Below the pieces are notes generated by a model, which saw only the letters and a list, made by a program, of their open reading frames with translations, made no database searches and had not been told where the DNA came from. A stretch of DNA of 8,223 bases from Patescibacteria group bacterium (GTDB lineage Bacteria > Patescibacteriota > Minisyncoccia > Phycocordibacterales > SBAW01): contig JAGWIT010000040.1 of the NCBI GenBank assembly GCA_028866155.1, positions 1 to 8,223 of the forward strand. The letters are read 5' to 3'. Positions within the stretch are counted from its first letter, which is position 1. Every line of letters starts with the position of its first letter. Positions 1 to 6,379 of this stretch are shown piece by piece. A program made the position numbers and the translations under genes.

Positions 1-181
1 GGAGTGCCCAAAGATTGAGCGTGCCGGCTGCCGCAAGAAGACCCGCGGTAAACAGGAGTGAGTCGCCCGGGAAGAAAAAACCAAAAAATAACCCCGTCTC
101 TGCGAACACGATGCAAAAAAGGCCGACGTATCCGCCGGCGAGCAGGAGGGCCTCAATATCAAGATGTGGAAGTAGCGACAT
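1..181 (-). CDS. DedA-family (SNARE-associated/VTT) membrane protein, N-terminal part
   Basis: Only the first 60 codons are in the window; the gene runs off the left edge. The ATG at 181 opens a frame beginning MSLLPHLDIE. It continues into a hydrophobic stretch with the segments GGYVGLFCIVFAETGLFFG (residues 16-34) and FFFPGDSLLFTAGLL (residues 35-49). The pattern of a Glu inside the first membrane segment followed by a PGD(S)LL motif is typical of the N-terminus of DedA/YqjA/YohD-type proteins, which are proposed lipid flippases or proton-motive-force-related transporters of the inner membrane. The start lies 23 bases inside the end of the DUF2127 gene, so the two are probably co-transcribed and translationally coupled. 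No clear ribosome binding site precedes the ATG. The substrate cannot be told from this fragment. Confidence 0.85.
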   Translation of the reverse strand, partial: MSLLPHLDIEALLLAGGYVGLFCIVFAETGLFFGFFFPGDSLLFTAGLLAAAGTLNLWAL

Positions 182-653
182 GTTTGTGCTTTTGATAACG
201 GTACTCGTGATAGGTGAAGATGATGAAGAGGATGTCGAACACAGATACTGCCAAAAGGATGAGCGAGTGCGTGTGCGCGAGACGGTAGAGTTGATAGATA
301 AAGAACAGCGAGGTAAACGCGATCGAGAGCGGGTAGGCCCACAGGCGGTTGCGATAGAGATTGTACGCCAAAAACATGTTCATGAGGCCGTGGAATAAAA
401 GATAGATGCCGACGAACGCGCGCGTCGAGAGCGACAGGTGCACCAGTTGCATGCGGATAGTGCTGAAGAGCAGGTCATCGCGGTCGCCGAGCAGGTTGCT
501 GGTCGAAAGAAACACGAACACCTGCGCGAAGGGTCTACGAATGGTGAGCAGTAAAAAAACGCCGCCGAGGGTTTCCCAAACGCTGTTGAGCGCCTTAAAG
601 AAAACGCCCACCTCAAAGAGCTCGTGCCAGTATCTCTGTTTAAGCAGCTGCAT
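159..653 (-). CDS. DUF2127 family integral membrane protein
   Basis: A 164-residue protein with about four membrane segments (roughly residues 22-37, 78-97, 104-124 and 130-148). The order of motifs fits the DUF2127 family: an N-terminal LFEVGVFFKALNSVWETLGG stretch (residues 12-31), a HGLMN motif (88-92), LWAYPLSIAF (104-113), IYQLYR followed by AHTHS (119-130), and a basic C-terminus after a final hydrophobic segment ending HEYRYQKHK. The family has no established biochemical role; it is a bacterial membrane protein of unknown function. The gene starts 68 bases after the stop of the ammonia-lyase gene and overlaps the start of the DedA-family gene by 23 bases, so it looks like part of the same minus-strand run. 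It has the clearest Shine-Dalgarno sequence in the window (AGGGG, five bases before the ATG). Confidence 0.85.
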   Translation of the reverse strand: MQLLKQRYWHELFEVGVFFKALNSVWETLGGVFLLLTIRRPFAQVFVFLSTSNLLGDRDDLLFSTIRMQLVHLSLSTRAFVGIYLLFHGLMNMFLAYNLYRNRLWAYPLSIAFTSLFFIYQLYRLAHTHSLILLAVSVFDILFIIFTYHEYRYQKHKHVATSTS

Positions 654-658
654 GAGTA

Positions 659-663
659 CCCCT
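659..663 (-). promoter_or_regulatory. Shine-Dalgarno sequence of the DUF2127 gene
   Basis: The sequence AGGGG on the minus strand lies five bases before the ATG at 653 and supports that start. It stands out because most other genes here lack a recognisable ribosome binding site. A CATAAT box (minus strand, 674-679) further upstream could be a -10 element giving a short leader, but no good -35 partner was found, so that promoter is only a suggestion. Confidence 0.5.
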
Positions 664-721
664 ATAGTACCGTATTATGGGTATTGTGCGGTCACTGCAT
701 GCAAAAAATACAAACACAAAG

Positions 722-2272
722 TTACAGCAAGTTTTTTCCCATCTCGCCATGGCGCACCGCAGTGGCGAGGGTTTGTAGGTCGCGCCACAGGGGGCGATCT
801 TCGCGCACCACTGGCAGGTTGTTTCGTATCGCGCGGACAAGGTTTTTGCCCTCTGGGCTTGCGTTGCTCCTGCTCTTTAGTGTCGCGAATGCCTGCGAAA
901 GCGCTGCGAGCTCTATCGCAGCGACAAGCGCGGTGTTCTCGACCACACGCGCCGCAAGCAGCGCAGCATCTGCGCCCATCGAGACAACGTCTTGGTTGTC
1001 GGCATTACTTGGCAGAGAGTGGAGCGAGTGCGGATAGGCAAGGCTCTGATTAAGCGCCGTGGTCGAGGTCGCGACAAACTGCAGCCCCTGGAGGCCGAGG
1101 GTCAGCCCCGGCGTTTCAAGATTGAGAAACGGCGGGAATGCGCCGTTGACTTTGTCATGCAAAAAGAAATTTAGCCGCCGTTCGCACAACACCGAGAGTT
1201 TTGCGAACGCCAGCTTGAGCCTGTCCATCGCCGCCGCCACGTACTCACCATGAAAGTTGCCCCCGTGGAGCACCTCGCCGCCGCGCTCATCAATGAGAGG
1301 GTTATCGGTCGCTGAATTCATCTCGATGGTGATCGTGCTCTCGACATCGCGCAGCGTTTCAAGCATGGGGCCGAGGATCTGCGGCGCGCAGCGGAGCGAA
1401 TAGACGTCTTGGGCCTTACGCTCAAGTTCGACTGTCTGCATCTGCGGCTTTTGCGAACGTTCGAATGCGCGCCGAGATTGCAGCAGCTTTGAGCCGGCGG
1501 TTAGGGCGCGCAGAAGTTTTGCAATTTCGCCCTGTCCCGGATGCGGGCGGGCGTCGTGAAGATACGGCGCAAGGGCGTCATCAAATGCTCCTGCAGCTTC
1601 AAGTGCCAAGGCGCTGCTTCGTATCGCAACGCTCAGAATGTGGCGCGCTTCATATGCGGCCAGTGCGGCGGCGCCCGCCATAAACGAGGTGCCGTTGATG
1701 AGTGCCAATCCCTCTTTTTGCTGCAGCACGCGGGGCTTGAGGTTGAGTTTGTGCAGCGCCTCGCTCGCGCCCATGCGTTTGCCGCGCAGCGTGGCATCGC
1801 CCTCGCCGATAAGCCCGAGCGCGATATGCGAGAGCTGTATTAAATCGCCCGAGGCTCCCACTCCGCCATGTTCGGGAATCAGGGGAGCAAACCGGGCGTT
1901 AATAAGCTTTGCGAGTAGTTGCAGAAGTTCAACTGAAACACCCGAGTCGCCGCGCAAAAGGGTATTGAGCCGTACCGCCATCGCTGCGAGTACCTGCTCG
2001 TCCTTGACCGGCTCGCCCGCGCCGCAGGCATGGCTGCGCACCAAATTGCGTTGGAGCGCCGCGAGATCATCTGTACCCACGAGCACGGAGGCCATGGGGC
2101 CGAAGCCGGTGTTGACGCCATAGATGATGCGCGAGCGCGCTTCGGCGTCAAGAAATTTTTTAGAGCGCCGGACGCGCCCTAGTGCGGCGCTGGAAAGCGC
2201 CACCCGCTCGCCCCTCACAATGCCGGCAAGCTCATCGATGGTGAGGTCTTTGCCGGTGAGCGTGTGTACCAT
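722..2272 (-). CDS. Aromatic amino acid ammonia-lyase (HAL/TAL/PAL family, MIO enzyme)
   Basis: A 516-residue, full-length member of the lyase class I-like HAL/PAL/TAL family, which eliminates ammonia from His, Tyr or Phe to give urocanate, coumarate or cinnamate. The Ala-Ser-Gly that cyclises to the MIO prosthetic group is A140-S141-G142 in GGVGASGDL. Other active-site landmarks are Y51 in YGVNTGFGP, N193 in LINGTS, Y291 and R294 in DVYSLRCAPQILGP, and HGGNFHG at 336-342. The ring-recognition position reads S80-H81 (LVRSHACG), as in histidine lyases and some tyrosine lyases. From memory, the motifs GGVGASGDLIQLSH, HGGNFHG, VATSTTA and DNQDVVSMG resemble the Flavobacterium johnsoniae type tyrosine ammonia-lyase more than classical HutH. 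The residue matching the HAL glutamate near position 414 is L407. An automated label would be hutH, but no other histidine-utilisation gene is present. The partner gene upstream is an acyl-adenylating ligase. Substrate is uncertain; the family call is firm. Confidence 0.93.
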   Translation of the reverse strand: MVHTLTGKDLTIDELAGIVRGERVALSSAALGRVRRSKKFLDAEARSRIIYGVNTGFGPMASVLVGTDDLAALQRNLVRSHACGAGEPVKDEQVLAAMAVRLNTLLRGDSGVSVELLQLLAKLINARFAPLIPEHGGVGASGDLIQLSHIALGLIGEGDATLRGKRMGASEALHKLNLKPRVLQQKEGLALINGTSFMAGAAALAAYEARHILSVAIRSSALALEAAGAFDDALAPYLHDARPHPGQGEIAKLLRALTAGSKLLQSRRAFERSQKPQMQTVELERKAQDVYSLRCAPQILGPMLETLRDVESTITIEMNSATDNPLIDERGGEVLHGGNFHGEYVAAAMDRLKLAFAKLSVLCERRLNFFLHDKVNGAFPPFLNLETPGLTLGLQGLQFVATSTTALNQSLAYPHSLHSLPSNADNQDVVSMGADAALLAARVVENTALVAAIELAALSQAFATLKSRSNASPEGKNLVRAIRNNLPVVREDRPLWRDLQTLATAVRHGEMGKNLL

Positions 2273-2279
2273 GCGCCGT

Positions 2280-2285
2280 AGTATG
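2280..2285 (-). promoter_or_regulatory. Candidate -10 box of the ammonia-lyase gene
   Basis: CATACT on the minus strand ends seven bases before the ATG at 2272. That spacing would place transcription start at or next to the start codon, giving a leaderless message. No AG-rich ribosome binding site precedes the ATG. The 63-base gap from the ligase stop codon is AT-rich and also holds TATAAT and TATAAC hexamers, so another -10 with a short leader is possible. The -35 match is poor. The gene may also be read through from the ligase promoter. Confidence 0.35.
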
Positions 2286-2335
2286 CCACCCAGTGTTATA
2301 AATTGAAAGAATTATAAAATGAGCGCCGCCGCACT

Positions 2336-3577
2336 TTAGCGTACATGATTGACAAAGCGTCTTGCTTTGGCGCCCGGGCTGGATACTTGAGGGACTATTG
2401 CGACGCGCACCGACGAAAGCAAACCGCGTTCGATCGCTGTTTGGAGCGTTGCGTTTGAAGATATTCTCCATCGCGCTGGCAGGTCGCGCTCAATGCTCCG
2501 CGCCATTGCGCGGGCTTCTTCGCTGCGCGCAGCAAGCGCGGGGTCGGCTATTTCAACTCGCATCGCTACCGCAGCGCCTTCTCCCGCCTCAAAGTGCACC
2601 TGATAGCGGGGCGATGACATATGCGGCAAGCCGCCCATGATCCGATCCGCTTCCTCGACTGTAAATTCCATGCCGTTGATGCGCACGCGGTCGGCGTCGC
2701 GGTGCGACCACCGCAATACCGGCCCCGGCAAACCGCAGTCGCAAGAGCCGCCTGCTTCAAAAAAATCACCGGTGCGGTAGCGTATGAGCGGCATCGCGCG
2801 GTTAAGCCCGTATGAAACGACCAGTTCACCGTCAACGATCTCCACAGCCGCAAGCGCCGGGGCAATGACATGAAATTCGCTCACGCCCCGCCCAATGATG
2901 GCGGGGCAGGGCGCCATGGCGAACTGGCCTATTTCTGACGAGGCATACAAGTTGGCAATGCTGGCGTTGGGGTAGGCGCGGCCAAGCTCGGTGCGGCGCG
3001 CCTCGGTCAAAGTCTCGGAAGAAAGCGCGAGGAGCTTGAAGCTTCCCGCTATGCCGAGCGAGCGCGCTTGTTCGGCAAACAATGCGGCGATAGTGGGCGT
3101 TGCGTACATCGAGTCGCATACCAGCTCTTTGGCAATAAGCGCGCTGTTGGCCAGGTTCTGAAAGTCGGCGAATATGGGCGATACCGGCTGCTTGGCCTGC
3201 CGGCACTGCTGTATAAAGCTCGCGCCGAAGTTTTTGTTTAGCGGCGGATAGATAATGAGCGGCCTCGCGACCGGGAGGCCGAGCGAAGGTTCAAAAAAGT
3301 AGTTTTCAACCTCGCTAAACGGCGTGATGAGGGGTACGGATGCGCTCGTGCCCGAAGTAAACGCAATAAAGCGCACCGCTTCTTTTGCCACAAAGGTGCG
3401 GCGCACAAGCGGGGTATGTACCAGCTCTGTCCGCGTTACAAAAGGCAATTGTGAAAAATGTTCCGCATCGGCTTCTATCCCGCTATCCCTATATTTGCCG
3501 GTATAAAAAGACGAATAAGGGTTTGCCACTGCCGTAGTAAGGAGCTCGTCGAGCGCCTTGCGGTTGATCCACTGCAT
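2336..3577 (-). CDS. PaaK-like adenylate-forming ligase (ANL superfamily; phenylacetate-CoA ligase-like)
   Basis: A 413-residue protein with the layout of phenylacetate-CoA ligase-like enzymes, which activate a carboxylic acid with ATP and pass it to CoA or another thiol. The N-terminus has the family pattern ELLTTAVANPYSSFYTGKY (residues 11-29) and LPFVTRTEL (44-52). The ATP-binding loop is FTSGTSASVP (73-82). YASSEIGQFA (211-220) is the adenine/acyl-binding motif, YRTGDFF (267-273) holds the ribose-binding Asp271, and a CDCG pair (279-282) is followed by DRVRINGMEF (296-305), as in PaaK-like proteins. K404 near the C-terminus (GAKARRF) may be the adenylation-half-reaction Lys. The next gene, 63 bases downstream, is an aromatic amino acid ammonia-lyase, so an aryl acrylate such as coumarate is a plausible substrate; that is inference from neighbourhood. 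It could instead be a coenzyme F390 synthetase-like or acyl-protein synthetase-like enzyme. The P-loop lacks the usual Gly-Lys. Confidence 0.87.
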   Translation of the reverse strand: MQWINRKALDELLTTAVANPYSSFYTGKYRDSGIEADAEHFSQLPFVTRTELVHTPLVRRTFVAKEAVRFIAFTSGTSASVPLITPFSEVENYFFEPSLGLPVARPLIIYPPLNKNFGASFIQQCRQAKQPVSPIFADFQNLANSALIAKELVCDSMYATPTIAALFAEQARSLGIAGSFKLLALSSETLTEARRTELGRAYPNASIANLYASSEIGQFAMAPCPAIIGRGVSEFHVIAPALAAVEIVDGELVVSYGLNRAMPLIRYRTGDFFEAGGSCDCGLPGPVLRWSHRDADRVRINGMEFTVEEADRIMGGLPHMSSPRYQVHFEAGEGAAVAMRVEIADPALAARSEEARAMARSIERDLPARWRISSNATLQTAIERGLLSSVRVAIVPQVSSPGAKARRFVNHVR

Positions 3578-3584
3578 ACGACAA

Positions 3585-3590
3585 AGTATA
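3585..3590 (-). promoter_or_regulatory. Candidate -10 box of the ligase gene, leaderless spacing
   Basis: TATACT on the minus strand ends seven bases before the ATG at 3577. With the usual distance from -10 box to transcription start, the message would begin at or beside the start codon. There is no ribosome binding site. The -35 region 17 bases upstream (TATCCA) matches the consensus poorly. This is the likely promoter for the ligase and lyase genes and those beyond. Confidence 0.45.
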
Positions 3591-3619
3591 CGCCAACGGT
3601 GGCGGTGTGGATAATCACG

Positions 3620-3647
3620 TTGCGAAAGTAATTATTTACACCATACT
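3620..3647 (+). promoter_or_regulatory. Candidate promoter of the 68-codon membrane peptide gene
   Basis: TTGCGA at 3620-3625 and CATACT at 3642-3647, 16 bases apart, resemble a sigma-70 type -35/-10 pair. The -10 box ends ten bases before the ATG at 3658, so the leader would be only a few bases long. This promoter is divergent from that of the ligase gene; both lie in the 80-base gap. Confidence 0.45.
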
Positions 3648-3657
3648 TATAGTCACT

Positions 3658-3864
3658 ATGACCAAAAGCTCTCAGTTTTACATTTCGAGTTTGTTCGTCG
3701 CCATTGCGCTCGGCGCCCTGCTTTTTACCTTGGCGCAGGCTGCATACCGCGCCATCAGCCACGGTCTCGCTCAAAGCGCCACTATCCGCATAGCAGAAGC
3801 CACCTCTTGCCAGGTTTCTACCGGCAGCACGCATTTTGTGGGCTGCAGTTCTATTCTCGATTAG
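3658..3864 (+). CDS. Small single-pass membrane protein, unknown function
   Basis: A 68-codon frame, not recognised as any known family. After MTKSSQFYIS comes one hydrophobic segment (about residues 8-27), followed by a mostly polar tail with two cysteines (in TSCQV and VGCSS). The N-terminal layout could be a signal anchor or an uncleaved signal peptide, leaving the tail outside the cell. An in-frame GTG at 3607 could extend it by 17 residues, but the ATG at 3658 is preferred because the promoter-like hexamers lie between the two. Codon use, with mostly G or C in third positions, resembles that of the neighbours. Its TAG stop overlaps the TAA stop of the convergent lnt-like gene within the four bases TTAG. 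It is the only plus-strand gene in the left two thirds of the window. Confidence is moderate because of its size. Confidence 0.6.
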   Translation: MTKSSQFYISSLFVAIALGALLFTLAQAAYRAISHGLAQSATIRIAEATSCQVSTGSTHFVGCSSILD

Positions 3865-5426
3865 TCTTTTTTGTACTCTCTTTTTTTGAAGCGCACTGCT
3901 GCGGCCAACAGCAGTATGGCGGCAACTGCAATTTCTATGCTTAGATTTCCCCATTGAGAGAAGAAGGTAGGCCGAGGCGCATACAATGTCACGCTTCCCG
4001 AAAGCACTCCCGTTCTCCCCGCGTCTAATGTCGCTATAAGAGAGCCGTCGGGGCCGATAATTGCGGAAGGGCCGAGTATATTGGCCCGCACGACCGGTAT
4101 ATTATTTTCGGCCGCGCGAAAGCGCGCGGCATCAAGGCTGAAGTTGCTCGCCACCGTGCTGTCAAACATTGCCTCTGTGCCGGCGGAAAAGAGTATCATG
4201 TCCTTGGCGTCTGCCCGGGCGAGATCTTGGTCATGCACTTCCGAACATATAAGCCCGCCTGCAGAAACGCCGTTTAACTCCAACGTCTGCCCTTGCGGCC
4301 CGCGAGTCTCGTCTATTTGCGTGGTATATAAACCCAGACGCTCCGCCCATGCCGGCGTGTAATCCAAAAAAGGATACGGCCTTTGCTTGCGGTACTCGGC
4401 GGACAATTGTCCCGATTTCCAGAATTGCAGGTCATTGTAGAAATTTTGGCCGGTATACAGCGTGCTCCACACCACGACTGTGGTGGCGGTGGGTACAAGA
4501 TCCGCCGCCCAGCTGCCAAAAGAGCTTGCCGGCGCGACCAGGATGTTTTTATTAAAGTCCGTTTTTTGTCCCTGGTAAAAAGCGCCTTCGACCGGCGAAA
4601 ATGGGTACAGGAGAATGTCGGGTTTTGTTTGTGCGGCGCCTCTCAGCAGCGGTTCGAGATTGGGCAAAGAAAACGCATCTCCTTGCATCGAACCAAAACC
4701 GGCAGCTTCTCCTTGAAGAATGGAGATTGAAAGCGAGCGTATGGGCGCCCCCCTTTGGCTAGCGTAATGGCTGTTAACAAAAAAGAGCAATGCCACTGCT
4801 ACCGCAAGCGCCGCACCTGCTGAAAGGAGCTTTCGCCGCGCCTCAGGCGCGGCAAGCATTTCTGCAATAAAGCAATTGATAAGCGCGACAAGAAAAGAAA
4901 TAAAAAACACGCCTCCCACCCCCGCCAGTATCATAAAGGGCCGCACTGAAACGGCCACATAACCAAGTTGTGCAAAATAATAGTAGTTGTTCCACACGGC
5001 GTAGAGAAGCAGCTCTCCGAGAGTGTAGGCAGCAGCGCCCGCAAGGACATTCAGAAGCGCAGAATCAGAACGCAAGTACCGGTATAAGAAAGTGAAAAGC
5101 GCCCCGCACAGCAATCCGCTTAGGAGCGCAAGAGGCACCGAGAGAAGATGCACCGCATCCATAAAGATATACGTGCTCGGTATCCAGTGGAAGCGCAGAA
5201 TAGTGAAGTAGGAAAACCACAGCGAAAATGCCGCCTCCACGATAAAACCGCCCCAGACAATGTGCCGCCAGGGACGCGCGGGAAATGCCGCAACAAAATA
5301 ATAGAGCGGTACCAGCGCCACAAACCCAACCGCCCAATAGTTAAAAGGGAAAAACGAGAGGGCGAGAAGTCCTGCGGAGAGTACAGGCAGGACGTACCAC
5401 CGCCGCTCAAAGTACTTATGCCACAT
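3861..5426 (-). CDS. lnt: Apolipoprotein N-acyltransferase (Lnt) homologue with altered catalytic site
   Basis: A 521-residue protein with the Lnt layout: an N-terminal block of about six to eight membrane segments (residues 10-218), an extracytoplasmic nitrilase-fold domain (about 230-485) and a C-terminal membrane segment (about 495-512) with a basic tail. Lnt transfers an acyl chain from phospholipid to the N-terminal Cys of lipoproteins. The catalytic Lys (K347 in EYRKQRPYPF) and nucleophile Cys (C394 in GLICSEV) are present, as are RAAENNIPVVRANILGPSAI (437-456) and a final TFFSQWG. The expected WPE motif with the catalytic Glu reads YPF (274-276), so the Glu position is Phe; E280 lies four residues later. 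Spacing to K347 and C394 is close to that of E. coli Lnt. The gene starts two bases after the stop of the preceding membrane protein gene, with no good ribosome binding site. It may be an inactive or altered acyltransferase. Confidence 0.88.
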   Translation of the reverse strand: MWHKYFERRWYVLPVLSAGLLALSFFPFNYWAVGFVALVPLYYFVAAFPARPWRHIVWGGFIVEAAFSLWFSYFTILRFHWIPSTYIFMDAVHLLSVPLALLSGLLCGALFTFLYRYLRSDSALLNVLAGAAAYTLGELLLYAVWNNYYYFAQLGYVAVSVRPFMILAGVGGVFFISFLVALINCFIAEMLAAPEARRKLLSAGAALAVAVALLFFVNSHYASQRGAPIRSLSISILQGEAAGFGSMQGDAFSLPNLEPLLRGAAQTKPDILLYPFSPVEGAFYQGQKTDFNKNILVAPASSFGSWAADLVPTATTVVVWSTLYTGQNFYNDLQFWKSGQLSAEYRKQRPYPFLDYTPAWAERLGLYTTQIDETRGPQGQTLELNGVSAGGLICSEVHDQDLARADAKDMILFSAGTEAMFDSTVASNFSLDAARFRAAENNIPVVRANILGPSAIIGPDGSLIATLDAGRTGVLSGSVTLYAPRPTFFSQWGNLSIEIAVAAILLLAAAVRFKKREYKKD

Positions 5427-5428
5427 GA

Positions 5429-5854
5429 TTATTTAGACTCTCTAAAATAAGATACGGCAACTATTGAGTACCCCATGATGATGACCGCCGTACCGAGCAA
5501 AAACTCCAGTCCGTGCACATCTGCTGCGCCTGCCACAAGACTATCGATGCCGCAGTACGCGCCGCACGCAATGAATGCCGCGCTCGCGATGAGCGCCCCG
5601 ACACCTACGACGATGACCCCCGTAAAGCGCATCGTAAAAATCGCAGCTTTTAGCGGGATCATATAGATGACAAAAAATATAAGGAGAAACAGCATCCCAA
5701 ACTGGAACATGCTCGTCCCCACGGTGTTAAAATAATTAAAGGAATGATTCGGATAAATAAATGAAGGGGAGTTCCCGACCATATACAACGACATGCCGAG
5801 GATAACCTGCATCAACCCTCCCACCTCGGCTATTTTTTCAAGATACCGTTTCAT
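5429..5854 (-). CDS. Polytopic membrane protein, unknown function
   Basis: A 141-residue protein that I do not assign to a family. It starts with a short basic amphipathic stretch (MKRYLEKIAEVGG), then has about four hydrophobic segments: roughly residues 13-27 (weak), 50-68, 76-98 and 117-137. Between the first two lies an aromatic and Asn-rich loop (NSPSFIYPNHSFNYFNT). Cys97 and Cys101 (CGAYC) lie at the end of the third segment. It sits between an exported protein gene 15 bases upstream and the lnt homologue 2 bases downstream, so the three are almost certainly one transcript. The protein could assist the acyltransferase, but nothing in the sequence demonstrates it. No ribosome binding site is visible before the ATG, which suggests translation coupled to the upstream gene. 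Confidence 0.7.
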   Translation of the reverse strand: MKRYLEKIAEVGGLMQVILGMSLYMVGNSPSFIYPNHSFNYFNTVGTSMFQFGMLFLLIFFVIYMIPLKAAIFTMRFTGVIVVGVGALIASAAFIACGAYCGIDSLVAGAADVHGLEFLLGTAVIIMGYSIVAVSYFRESK

Positions 5855-5869
5855 GATAGCGATGCGCCA

Positions 5870-6316
5870 TTAATCCTCAACGAGGGTAGAGGAGGCGGCA
5901 ATGCCGTTGACCGTCACTCCGTCAAAAATGGGCGTTGAGGTTGCCTTTGGGAGAAGTATTGAGATAGAAAACGGCAGCGTCGAAGATGCGCTTCCTCTGC
6001 AGCCGTCCTGGTGTGTTGTAAGCTGGAACGCGAGCTCTACATGCACAGGGTTGAGATCTTTGACAATCGGCGAAACTTGCATGGTGTCGCACGAAGAAAG
6101 GAGCGGCAAGGAACCTGAGTAGATGTCCGCAGTTTTATGAGACGTATGGTGCACTACTATGGCAGAGGAAAGCACATGGGACGCTTCAGCATTTTTTGCC
6201 ACTGCGTTTTGTTGGGCACCGGCAGCAAGATGAGGAGGATGAGCCCCTGCAGTAAACCGCCATGCAACCGCGGCAAGAAACACGAGCAACAGGATTGGCA
6301 CGTACAGGCGCTTCAT
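5870..6316 (-). CDS. Exported or membrane-anchored protein, unknown function
   Basis: A 148-residue protein. The chosen ATG at 6316 gives a classical N-terminus, MKRLYVPILLLVFLAAVAWR: two basic residues and a hydrophobic core at residues 5-19. This fits a signal peptide or signal anchor; no lipobox Cys follows, so it is not an obvious lipoprotein. A low-complexity Ala/His-rich linker (about 22-60) leads to a predicted mostly beta domain from about residue 62 (ADIYSGSLPLLSSC) to the end, with Cys76 and Cys106 as a possible disulphide pair. An in-frame ATG at 6385 would add 23 residues lacking signal character and would place the -10 box inside the gene, so it was rejected. It is the first gene of the three-gene operon that ends with the lnt homologue. 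No family was recognised. Confidence 0.7.
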   Translation of the reverse strand: MKRLYVPILLLVFLAAVAWRFTAGAHPPHLAAGAQQNAVAKNAEASHVLSSAIVVHHTSHKTADIYSGSLPLLSSCDTMQVSPIVKDLNPVHVELAFQLTTHQDGCRGSASSTLPFSISILLPKATSTPIFDGVTVNGIAASSTLVED

Positions 6317-6323
6317 TGCCTTT

Positions 6324-6329
6324 AGTATA
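6324..6329 (-). promoter_or_regulatory. Candidate -10 box of the exported-protein/lnt operon
   Basis: TATACT on the minus strand ends seven bases before the ATG at 6316, the same hexamer and the same distance as at the ligase gene. Transcription would start at or beside the ATG. AAAGG lies in between but only two bases from the ATG, too close to act as a usual ribosome binding site. No good -35 box was found. The promoter would drive all three genes down to 3861. Confidence 0.45.
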
Positions 6330-6379
6330 CTCCAGCATGGCTGCAACGCCTGAGTTATCAACAAAGCGTCGCATGATAC

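Noticed and set aside
406..1053. 215-codon plus-strand open frame opposite the lyase and DUF2127 genes
   Set aside because: It lies antisense to two well-supported genes, its protein is Arg/Ser/Cys-rich with no motif, and it spans their intergenic gap. It is a frame shadow of GC-rich coding DNA.
1638..2123. 161-codon plus-strand open frame opposite the lyase gene
   Set aside because: Antisense to the conserved MIO region of the lyase; Ser/Pro/Ala-rich with no domain or promoter.
2273..2335. Possible terminator between the ligase and lyase genes
   Set aside because: The GC-rich stretch followed by TTTTATAAT can form only a three-base stem and is better read as promoter-like sequence.
3607..3657. 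GTG start at 3607 for the small membrane peptide
   Set aside because: It would place the -35 and -10 boxes within the coding region, and the ATG at 3658 gives a more typical N-terminus.
3861..3900. T-runs after the small peptide gene as an intrinsic terminator
   Set aside because: The T-runs at 3867-3872 and 3882-3888 are not preceded by a stable GC hairpin and lie within the coding region of the lnt homologue.
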